Shown: piece by piece, positions 11,877 through 21,866 of the stretch
Numbering within the stretch: position 1 is the first letter of the stretch
Layout: every line of letters starts with the position of its first letter
From: Ehretia macrophylla
Lineage: Eukaryota; Streptophyta; Magnoliopsida; Boraginales; Ehretiaceae
Length of the DNA stretch: 64,000 nucleotides
Assembly (NCBI GenBank): GCA_037974665.1
Contig: CM075780.1
Span: 6,127,268-6,191,267 of the forward strand
Reading direction: 5' to 3'
Translations under genes and position numbers: made by a program
The notes under the pieces: generated by a model
Database searches by the model: none
What the model saw: the letters and a program-made list of their open reading frames with translations, nothing else
Told to the model about the DNA's origin: nothing

Positions 11877-13601
11877 ACGGGTGTGTTCTAGGATGCTAGA
11901 TTAATGTTTGAATGTAGGTGTTACTCTTGAAGTGGAGTTGGTTAAGTGAGGAGACCATTTAGAAGACAAGTCATGAGCCTTGAGTATTGTTGAGGTTTTG
12001 TTGTTGCTAGTTGTGCCCTAATGTGTTTTGGATGGAATTGAATCTATATGTAGGTTATAGTATGCTTGTGTGATGTTGGAAATATGGTAGAAGAATGAGG
12101 ATTAGGGTGTGTGCAAAAGAGTTGCAAGGATGGTGGCAAAAATGGATTGAGTTTGTAGTTGAAGATGAATTTGGTAGAGAAATCATGTCTATCCGGGGGT
12201 GATACCTGGTCGTATTATCACGATTGGGTAACATGACAAGACAAATGTCAGTAACTTCCGGACATGATACCCGGTCGTGATCAACACGATTGGACTACCC
12301 GTTTTTTAGATTGACAAATTTGCGCAACAATTTTTCGAGGACCATATCTTGGTCAATTCAACTCCGAATTAAGTTTTGTTTGATTCTAGAACTTTCTATT
12401 TTCGATAAAATTCACGTCTATACCAATATCAGATTATTTAGAGTTTGGGAAAGTAGGGTACTTAACTATTTAAGTTAGGCTAGGGTAGAAGCGTTGAAGT
12501 TGCTATATGTTGTGTTCCAATATTGAAGGCAACCTATCCCGTTGAACTCTGCTTGCATGTTTATGTGTTATATGAACTCTATTTGGAACATGATTACACT
12601 ATTATGTCTTTGATTATTGTTACTAACCGGTGGCAACCTACTTTGTTGTCTCCGAGCTTGTTTTACATTTGAAATCCACTATTGCTCAGTGAATTCTCCT
12701 TGGAGAGATGGAATGTGAATAAATGATACGGATAAGTTAATAAACCCCTCGGTAGAAGTTTTGGGCTGCGTGGTCAGCGTTGCTTTCCAGGATGGACTTG
12801 GGCTACTGTGGTTTGGGTTGTCTTCGGAGTGCCCATTCTTAATTGGTGTGATGAAGATGATTTGATAAGAAAGCTCGAGACTGGCCATCTCCAACAAAGT
12901 TCGTGATATTGTATCCTTTTACTACATGGTTCCTACTCTTGATAGGTCCCTCGAGGTCATCGGAGAGTAGAGTTGCTTGATTAAGATTGTGACTAACCCG
13001 TATTTATTACCCTTGATATTTTGGTTATATGAAGTATATGCATAGCACGGTTTTATAAAGATGATTTCGAAATGATAAAATGTTTGTGAAAACCCTTCCC
13101 TTTTCATCCTCACTGAGCTATATGTAGGATTAGCTCACCCCTCTTTCAACCATTTCAGGTGAGGCCGAGGCCGAGCCGACTGTATAGGCAGAGGGCGATG
13201 AGGCTCTATGTGACGAGACTGACTTCTGTCTCTGTTGATCTTCATGCTTGTGTTGGAGATATAGCTTGTTAATAGATACTAATGATGTACTATTGAACAA
13301 CTTATGATACGTAATATTCTTTTGGATTCTTAACTACATACTAAGTTTGATTACCATTCTTTTGAGGCCTAGAGGTCTGTATTTGGCCACGTATGAAGTA
13401 CAAATAGGGATGCTAGGTCTTGTAATTAAGCAATAGGTTGATGTGGCCTTTTAATGTCAAATGCCTTGAGCAAACTTTTAAAGTTACTCGTAGGTTGAAA
13501 ATGCATGTTAAGTTGTTAATTGATGATTTTACAAGTGTTAAGCAATTGACACGTCGCGCTCCGATCTTAACCTCTGTGGGCTTTGGTCTCGGGGCGTGAC
13601 A
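11877..13601 (+). repeat. LTR (solo or partial) inserted in Tat pol
   Basis: Plus-strand LTR ending CTCGGGGCGTGACA at 13601. It carries GGCAACCTACTTTGTTGTC (about 12632-12650), a perfect hairpin TGAGCTA(13114-13120)/TAGCTCA(13131-13137) and ATTTCAGGTGAGG (13152-13164). A pair of inverted CCGGTCGTGATCAACACG-like segments lies near 12200-12300. The left boundary is approximate and no target duplication is evident. Confidence 0.7.
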
Positions 13602-14010
13602 GCAGAGGGCAGAAGTCTCAGGGCATTTGTTGAAATGGGTTGTAGAGCTTAGGAAGTACGACATCATTTATCAGCCATGCACGGCCATTAAAGCCCAGGC
13701 CTTGGCGGACTTTGTGGTGGAATGCATAAGGGATCAGGTTGAAGAAAATTATGCCCCATGGAAGGTGCAAGTTGATGGGATTTCAGGAAGACAAGGGAGT
13801 GGGGCTGGCATTGTAGTTATCAGCCTCGATAGGGAAGAGAGCTAGTATTCACTCAAGTTTTAGTTCTTAGCCTCCAACAACAAAGCTGAGTACGAGGCGC
13901 TAATTGTGGGTCTTAAGACAGTTATCTCATTTGGAGCCAGGAGGGTAGATGTCCCCACAAACTCACAATTGGTGGCAAATTAGGTAAAAGGAGAATATGA
14001 GGCCAAGAAT
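13602..14010 (+). pseudogene. Tat-type RNase H region
   Basis: Fossil RNase H segment. It shows the connection motif RKYDIIYQPCTAIKAQALAD, then WKVQVDGISGRQGSGAGIV, which matches the first catalytic strand region of the second RNase H domain carried by Tat elements. A NNKAEYEALIVGLKT-like block follows near 13880. It is broken and identified by motif order. Confidence 0.75.
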
Positions 14011-15420
14011 GTGACGATGATGGCCTATCTTAATAAGGTCAAGGGACTGATCCAAGGTCTGAAGCAGTCCCATATTTGTCAGATCCCTCGAATTGAAAAT
14101 GAAAAAGTAGATTCCCTCATGAGGTTGGCCGTGAGTTCTTCTGGATTGACAAATATAAAATTAAGTGAGGTGGATATTCCATCCATACAGTACCCATCCT
14201 TGGAGGTTGCAGCCGTGGTTGTACGAGAAGAGTTGATGCAGCCGATTAAGGCGTATTTGGAGCAGGGTAATGTCCTATATGACAGGGGTGAAACCCTGAA
14301 GGTGGAGCGCCAGGCCTCGAAATTCGTCATGCTGGGGAGGCAGTTATACAAGCAGGTTTATGCCTGGCCCTTATTAAAATATTGTCGATCGAATAGAGGG
14401 CAATTTTGTGCTCCGTGAGATACATGAGGGAGTTTGTGGAAACCACTTGAGGGGCAAGGCTTTAGCCCGAAAGACCCTTCGACAAGGATATTATTGGCCT
14501 ACCTTACAAAAAGATACACTGGAAATGGTAAGAAAATTTGACACCTGCCAGAGGTTTATAAGGATACCTCTGCAGTCGGTGACGGATTTGACTTATATGG
14601 TTATCCCCTGGCCCTTGGCACAGTGGGGCCTGGACATTCTGGGACCCTGCCTGTGAGCAAAGGCCAAAGGAAATATGTGTTTGTTGTAGTCGACTACTTC
14701 ACAAAGTGGGTGGAGGTAGAGACAGTTCCAAGAATCTCTAAAGGAGCAGCCTAGAATTTTTTATGGAAATCAGTGGTATGCCGTTTCGGTGTACCCCGAG
14801 CCTTGGTCACTGACCACAACAAATAATTTGATTCTAACTATTTTTGTAACAAATGCGAAGAGTTGGGAATTAAGCTAAAATTTGCTTATGTAGCACATCC
14901 CCAAGCTAATGGACAAGTTGAAGTGACTAACCGAGCAATTTTGTAGGGCATCAAAACCAAGCTGGGGAAAACAAAGGGCCTGTGGATGGACATACTACCA
15001 GAAAGCTCAAAGGACAACTCCAAGCTCTGCAATAAGGGAGACCCTATTTTCACTGACGTTTGGTACAGAGGCAGTGCTCCCAGTGGAGATTAGTGCTCCA
15101 AGTAGCCACATCCAGCTTTATGAAGGGGAAATAAATGATCAGGGGCTCCGAGAGGACCTTGATCTAATTGAGGAATTCAGACAAAAAGCACAAATAAAAA
15201 TGTTGGAGGGAAAGAGAGCCATGGCCAGATCGTTTGCCAAGAAATTTCAACCCAAGAACATCTAAGACCCAAGGAAAGTTGGAACCAAACTAAGAAAGCT
15301 CGTATTTGGCAGCGAAAGAGGTTAGACCTAGAGTCTTCAAGCTAGAAGAACTCGGTGGAAGGGAGCTAGGTAATGCATGGAATATTGAGCACCTTAGGAA
15401 ATATTTCATGTAACGTTCCT
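14011..15420 (+). pseudogene. Tat-type integrase
   Basis: The end of RNase H (NEKVDSLMRLA near 14095) leads into the integrase. The zinc-binding region is near 14410-14560 (EIHEGVCGNHLRGKALARKT, YYWPTLQKD). The catalytic core is near 14620-15000, with WGLDILGP, YVFVVVDYFTKWVEVE, a core HPQANGQVEVTNRAI and a weak C-terminal part. In the family the enzyme inserts element DNA into chromosomes. It is a fossil with many breaks. Confidence 0.82.
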
Positions 15421-15664
15421 AGAACCATAGTAGTGAATAAATGGCACTTGATAGTATTCTATGTAATACTTTCTTGCAATAGATAATAAAAGCTCTTCTT
15501 TCCCTTCCAAAGTTTGATTTTACTTGTGTATTTCGGTTAAGAAGGTTTTTCTGAATAGTTCAACTTCGGGGGGGCTTATGAGCTCCACACCCAAAGTCAC
15601 AGCACCACTTAAGGAGAACAATCACTATATACCTAACAGGGCTGTATTCAAAATAAGCCAAGAG
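15421..15664. other. Tat 3' spacer, no gene seen
   Basis: Non-coding sequence after the Tat integrase, interrupted at 15664 by element C and resumed at 27674. It contains a G-run (GGGGGGG near 15570) of the kind common in Tat 3' spacers. Confidence 0.5.
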
Positions 15665-17752
15665 TGTGAGACCTTGAATTTGTCTTTATTTACAATTAAA
15701 TGTTTTCACCTGTTTAAGTGCTATTAGAATTAATATATATGTATATATATATATGTGCTACTAAATAATCTTAGATTAAATGTGCATTTAAAAGACATTT
15801 GAAAAACAAATAATATGACTTTTCATCTTCTTTTGCAAAATTATGCATTGTGCATCAATTGTATATAATTAAGTGCTTATATATATATTTGTTGTCCCTA
15901 AAAATAGTCCTAATAAATATATAGTATAAGTTAGATAATATACATAAGGCTAGTTTAGGAATAATTCAACAAAAAAAAAAAAATTGCCAACTTTGACTTT
16001 GTTGTCCTCTTTGACTTTGCTATACAAATCAATATACATATATAATATGCTAAAACAAAACACAAAACTCACTCAATTGTCACACACATTTCCGTGAGCT
16101 CCTTGGGGAAGAAGAGAAGTTTTTTTTCTAGGTTTTCAAAGCAAATTTTCAAAGAAAAACCTCAAAACAAAGCCAAATATTTTCATTCCAAGCTTTATTT
16201 TGCTTGTTGGGCTTGCATTCTACCTATTCCTAGCTTCTCTTTGCATCAAAGGTGAGGGAAAAACTAGATCTTATTTTCAAAGTTCATGTCAAATTTTTAA
16301 TATTGCATATTTAGCTAAATTTTCTTAAGATTGTTGTTAGTTAGGTGTTGTAGACCAACTTAGTGTAATTATAGCCAATTTAAAAGTTTGAATGTTGTAT
16401 TTTTATTTTTCATGTTTTATTTTGATAATTTGGCTATTATTTTGTATAATTGTTGTTGTAGTTGTTGTTTTTAAGTTGTAGTTGCTTGTATAGACTTATT
16501 AAATATTGAGTAGTAATGTTGTAATGCCAAAATGTTGAATTGAATGTTGGATTAGAAGTTCAAAATTTCAGCCTTGTTTGCATTGCCATTTTGGACTTGT
16601 TGGGCTTGTTTTAGATGGCTTTTGGATGGTTTTTGAGGGGGCTTAGGTACTTGCTTGTGTGTTTAGGTGGTATGAGAAGGTTCGGGTGTTGTTTGATTGC
16701 TAGATTGTAAGTTATGTTGTTTAGAAACTTAAGTGTGTTGGTAGTTTTATAAATGTTGAGTTGTTGAAGTGTTGTTTAGTTGGTTGTTGATTGTTGCAGT
16801 ACCGGGAGACAACCTACTTTGTTGTTCTCTCAGAATATTAAGTGTTAAGTGATATATGTTATGAGTTGTGATAGGGTTGTGTCACCTTGGGCGGTATCGG
16901 GCTTGCAGGGTTGCATTGACACAACTATCATGTGCTATCCCCTATCCCGTGTGGTTGAAGCATGACCATGGGGTGTGGGTCAAGTTTGGGTACTTCCGGA
17001 ATGTATCAGTGGGAGAAACAAGAAGTCGGTTGAGTTCGTGATGGCATAAAGAGCTACATCAACTAGTTTTATTGTATCGTTATTGCTTGGTTACTTGTAT
17101 TGCTATATTTGTATTGTTGTTGATGTTTGTGGAGTATTCTTTATTCTTAGGGTGCTTTCCAAAGAGTTGATGTAAAAGTGTTTCAAAACCTCCTATTGAA
17201 CCCTCGCTGAGCTTTGTTATATATAAGCTCACCCTCTTCGCTGACCTTTCAGGTAATCTTGAGCAGGACCCAAGGTATGTACCTCTAGAAGTTGAGAATG
17301 AGCCTTATGTTGATGAGTCCTATCTGCCAAAGTCACGTCCATGAGTCTTTGCTGGAGTTCTTCATGTGTTGTCTTGAATTTATAACATGTTGTATTGTAT
17401 AAGTTTCAAAGTTTGTATTGTATAACTATACTTCAAGTTAATGGAACATATAATGCTAGGCCTAGTAGTCTTTCTTTTGATCATGAATTGAATTCTAGAC
17501 TAGTTTAATGCCTATTTTGCGTATGTATAATATGTTTTGAAGTATAGTGTTGAGACAGAGGCATTGTATATTGTTGTTTTAATGTTGGTTGGTTGGTTTA
17601 TGAGACATTGTTGGTTGTGTTGTGTGTTGTTGGATGTGGAGTGTTTGAAGTGAACCGGTGTATGGTTATGTTGTCCATATCACATATGTTATCATGCCAA
17701 AATTCTGCTGCGTCCTGACTGATCATAAGTGGGGTCATGTTAGGGCATGACA
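15665..17752 (+). repeat. 5' LTR of element C (2088 bp)
   Basis: Starts TGTGAGACC and ends GGGCATGACA. It holds a TATA box (16039-16045), an AAAG/GTGAGGG donor-like site (16252), ACAACCTACTTTGTTGTTC (about 16809-16827), the inverted repeat GATAGGGTTGTGTCA / TGACACAACTATC (about 16870-16930), a perfect stem TGAGCTT/AAGCTCA (17208-17231) and CTTTCAG (17246-17252). All of these recur in the 3' LTR. Confidence 0.92.
16039..16045 (+). promoter_or_regulatory. TATA box of the element C 5' LTR
   Basis: TATATAA in an AT-rich stretch, about 210 bases before the conserved AAAGGTGAGGG. Other LTRs in the window have a TATA-rich tract at the corresponding place, which supports this as the U3 promoter of the fossil LTR. 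Confidence 0.55.
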
Positions 17753-17757
17753 GTTTG

Positions 17758-17769
17758 TAGTATCAGACC
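17758..17769 (+). other. Primer-binding site of element C
   Basis: GTAGTATCAGAC, a slightly changed copy of the initiator tRNA-Met primer site TGGTATCAGAGC, five bases after the 5' LTR end. Confidence 0.8.
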
Positions 17770-18003
17770 ATGATTAGCTTGTAATCCTGGTTATTCTCGG
17801 TATGTGGGTAGTGGTATTTGCATGAATACATGTACTAAGTGAAAAGTGAAATATATATTAATGTGTTTGTGTGATTAACTTACTTATGTGATTAACTTTC
17901 TATGTGATCTACATGCCTTACATGAACCTTGTTCCCTATATGTTATTAACTACTTATATCCTATCTACGTGTTATAACATGTGGCTAACTCTTTGATAGT
18001 AAG

Positions 18004-19190
18004 ATGGCTGGCCATCGAAGTACTCATAATAGACCTTAGGGAGGAAATGATGAGTAAGGGAACCAGGCACAGGACCGAGATCCAAGGTTGGATAGGATAG
18101 CTGTGACTATGGACCGTATGACTGAGGTTCTAGCCAGGCAGACTCAAATTTTAGCGGGTCTGGCTGCACAGGTTCAGAATGTTCAAGCACAAGTGCAAAA
18201 TGTTCAGGGTAATATCGACCGTGGGCATAATGCAGGAGGTGGTTATCATGGGGTAGTTGCTAAGGGTATTCTTGGGGTACAGTCCACTGAGATTTCTAGG
18301 AGAGCCTAATGACGAGAGGCTCGAGGCTTGGTTGACTAGGATAGAAAAGATTTATGATGCTCTTGACTATCCTGATAATAGGAAGGTATCTTTTGCTGTG
18401 TGCCTTCTTGATAATGAGGCTGAGCAATGGTGGTGCACAGTAAGGTCTAGATGGGAGGCTCAAGGAACTCCTTACCTTTGGGCTAACTTTCTTAGGGAGT
18501 TTCGATCCAACTATATCTCGAAGATTGCACACGAACGCAGGAAAGAGGAATTTACGTCCGTTGTTCAGGGTAACTCTACTGTGGCTCAATATGAGGCCAA
18601 CTTCACAAGGCTATCCCATTATTCACCGGATTTTGTGCAAGACCAGGAAATGAGGACCTGGAGGTTCATTTGGGGGTTGAGGCCAGAGCTTCAGGATTCT
18701 ATGGCTTTATTAGAGTTTGATGAGTATCCTGCAACTTTTAATGCAACTTTCAGATAAGAGAAGAAGAAGTTGGATCAGGTCAGTTCAGTCAGCCAAACAA
18801 GAGATCGTTTCAGCAGCAGGGTCAGCAAAGTTTTTATAGGGCTTAAGGGCAGCAGAGTTCTTACCAACCTCAGGGCCAGCAGAGTTCATATAGACCCTAG
18901 ACTCAGCAGGGATCTTATCAGCCTCAGGCACATCAGAGGTCGACACAGTCCCAGGGTCAGTATAGGCCGTATGTTATGAGGCCTCAGCAGACTGGTACAG
19001 CTGCTTCTTCAGCTTCTGTTTCTTTGGGAGGCAGTGTTACTACCCCAGCTCAGCACTGTACTTATTGTAAATATAAAGGCCATCTGGAGGCTGTTTGTCA
19101 AATGAAGGCTGGGACGTGTTTGGGTTGCGACAACAACCAACATAGGGTGAGAGACTGCCCTAAGTGGTAGAGGTTTGAGGACCAGCCAGC
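18004..19190 (+). pseudogene. gag: Element C gag with zinc knuckle
   Basis: Gag of a Tekay/Del chromovirus. The start MAGHRSTHNRP at 18004 is followed by a repeat-rich heptad-like region (ILAGLAAQVQNVQAQVQNVQ, about 18150-18210). The gag core follows (AEQWWCTVRSRWEAQGTPY near 18420; QYEANFTRLSHYSPDFV near 18590), then a Gln/Gly/Ser-rich linker and a CCHC knuckle CLGCDNNQHRVRDCP near 19120-19165. In life the protein forms the particle shell and binds element RNA. It is a fossil with several breaks. Confidence 0.85.
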
Positions 19191-19289
19191 GGCCCAAGGC
19201 TTTTAGGGTAGACCTGAGGGCAGTGCACCCCAACAACAGCGAGTACAGGCTAGGGCCTATGCAGTAGACATAAAGGAGTTGCGAGAGGC

Positions 19290-21840
19290 AGCAACGGTAG
19301 TGGAAGGTAACTTTTCTTATTCTCAATCAATTAGTTAAAGTATTGATTGATTCTGGTGCTACCCATTCTTTCATTACATCTACTTGTTGCAACGTGTAAA
19401 TGTACATTACGAATTTGTAGTCATGCCCTTTGGACTAACTAATGCACTGACAATATTCATGGATCTTATGAAAAGAGTTTTTCAGTCGTATTTGGACCAG
19501 TTTGTGGTAATCTTCATTGACGATATCTTAGTATATTCTAAGACTGAATCGGAGCATGAGCAACATCTACAACTTGTCCTACAGACACTACAAGAGCATC
19601 AGTTGTTTGCAAAGTTCAATAAGTGTGAATTATGGCTGCAAAATATATCTTTTTTGGGCCATGTGATTACACAGAAAGGTATCTCAGTAGATCCCACTAA
19701 GATTGAAATGGTGATGTCTTGGAAAAGCCCGAAGAACATGACGAAGGTTCGTAGCTTCCTTGGTTTGGCGGGTTATTACTGCAAGTTCATGAAGGACTTC
19801 TCTAAGATTGCAGGGCCACTTTCTAAGTTAACTCAGAAAAGAATAAGCTTTACATGGGATGAGAAGTGTGAGAATGGGTTTCAAGAGTTGAAAAATAGGT
19901 TGACTACCGCTCTGATAGTTGTATTGCCAGAAGGAATGGGTAATCTTGTCATCTATAGTGACGCGTCCAAGGAGGGCTTGGGTTGTGTACTTGTGCAAAA
20001 TGGTCAGGTTATCGCCTATGCTTCTAGAAAGTTAAAATAATATGAGGTGAACTATCCGACTCATGATCTAGAGTTGGCAGCTATCATGTTTGCGTTAAAA
20101 AAGTGGCATCACTATCTGTGGGGCAGTAAGTTTGAAATTTTCACTGATCATAAAGTTTGAAGTACTTGTTCTCACAAAAGGAGTTGAATATGTGGCAGCG
20201 GAGATTGATGGAGCTTCTAGATGATTATAATTGTTCTGTCAATTATTTGGCTAGGAAGGCGAATGTTATGGCGGATGCTCTTAGCCGAAAGGCAAGCATT
20301 GCAAGTTTAGCAATCAAAGAGTGGGAGATGCTTGAGGAAACTAGTTACTGGAAACCAGAGTTGACTCAAGTTGGAGTTATGTGTGCACATTTGTAGATTC
20401 AACCCTTATTGCTGTCTCAGATTAGAGAAGCTCAACAACTTGATGCGAAGCTTCAGAAAATCAATGATCGGATCAAAGGTGATTAGTGTGACTTCAAACT
20501 ACATGAGAATGGTATTCTACGATTTTGGAACAGAGTATGTGCTCCCGATGAACCGGGTTTGAGGAGAGAAATTTTGGAGGAAGCCCACAATTCAAAGTAC
20601 ACCATTCATCCCGGTGGAAACAAGATGTATCGGGATTTGAAACAACATTATTGGTGGAACAACATGAAGAGGGAGGTTGCCCAGTTTGTGTCCAGATGTT
20701 TGACTTGTTAGCGGGTGAAAGCTGAGCATCAACGACCCGCAGGGTTACTTCAGCCATTGGCAATACCAGAGTGGAAATGGGAACATGTTACAATGGACTT
20801 CGTCACTGATTTGCCTAGATCACCGAGAGGGTGTGAAGCGGTTTGGGTTGTCGTAGACCATTTGACTAAGACAACTCATTTTATTCCAATGAGGAAGGAG
20901 GATAAACTTGAGAAGTTGGCAATCTTTATTTGGCTAACATTGTTAAATTTCATGGGATTCTAGCAAGTATTGTGTCTGATCGAGACCCTCAGTTTACTTC
21001 TCGATTTTGGGAGCGTCTTTAGGAAACTTTGGGTACTAAGTTGAATTTCAGCACATCGTATCATTCTCATACCGATGGTCAGTCGAAGAGAACTATTCAT
21101 ATTCTGGAGGATATGCTTAGAGCTTATGTTTTGGACTTCGGGAAGAGCTGAGAGAAACATCTACCATTAGCCGAGTTTGCCAACTATTGGGATAGCACCT
21201 TATGCAGCTTTTTACGGGTGTATATGCCGATCACCTTTGTACTGGGATGAAGTAGGGGAGATGAAGGTTGTGGATCCAACTATGATGCCAGAACTTCTAG
21301 AGAAGATTGAGAATGTTCAGTTAATCAGGTAGAGAATGCTAACAACTCAGAGCAGATATAAGAGTTATGCTGTTAAACACCGATGGGATTTGGAGTTCGC
21401 AGTTGGGGATCGAGTCTTCTTGAAATTGTCTCCTCGTAAGGGCTTTGCTCGTCATGGTAAATGTGGTAAACTGAGTCCGAGATTTGCAGGGCCGTTTGAG
21501 ATTACTGGTAGAGTAGGCAAGTTGGCATATCAGTTGGCTTTATTGTAGAATTTCTCCAATGTTCATGATGTCTTCAACATATCTACATTGAGGAAGTATT
21601 ATTCAGATCTTTCTCATATTCTAGAACCAGAGCTGTTGCAGCTTCGTGGGAATCTAACTTATAAGGTACGACCAATTTGTATTCTAGATTAGATGGATCA
21701 GGAATTGAGATCAAAGAAGATTCCTATGGTTAAAGTGTTGTGGAATCATCATGGTATAAAGGAAGCTACTTGGGAAATAAGGGATCAGATTCATCAGCAA
21801 TACCCAAATTTGTTCCAAGAAGCAAGTAAGAATTTCGAGG
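19290..21840 (+). pseudogene. pol: Element C pol: protease, RT, RNase H, integrase, chromodomain
   Basis: A protease remnant [11 protein letters not shown] lies near 19340. RT has [12 protein letters not shown], the active site [10 protein letters not shown] near 19515 and [16 protein letters not shown]. RNase H has [15 protein letters not shown] near 19950. Integrase shows a zinc-region HPGGNKMYRDLKQHYWW and a core WEHVTMDFVTDLPRS near 20780. The C-terminal part has VGDRVFLKLSPRKG near 21400 and a chromodomain PMVKVLWNHHGIKEATWE near 21725. The chromodomain and domain order place it in the Tekay/Del clade, in which it steers integration to heterochromatin. It is broken in several places and not functional. 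Confidence 0.9.
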
Positions 21841-21851
21841 GTGAAATTTCT

Positions 21852-21866
21852 TTAAAGGTGGGAGAA
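21852..21866 (+). other. Polypurine tract of element C
   Basis: AAAGGTGGGAGAA stands directly before the 3' LTR start (TGTGAGACC at 21867), as expected for the plus-strand primer. Confidence 0.8.

Noticed and set aside
18296-18589. Minus-strand frame opposite element C gag
   Set aside because: Antisense shadow of the gag core. No independent motif.
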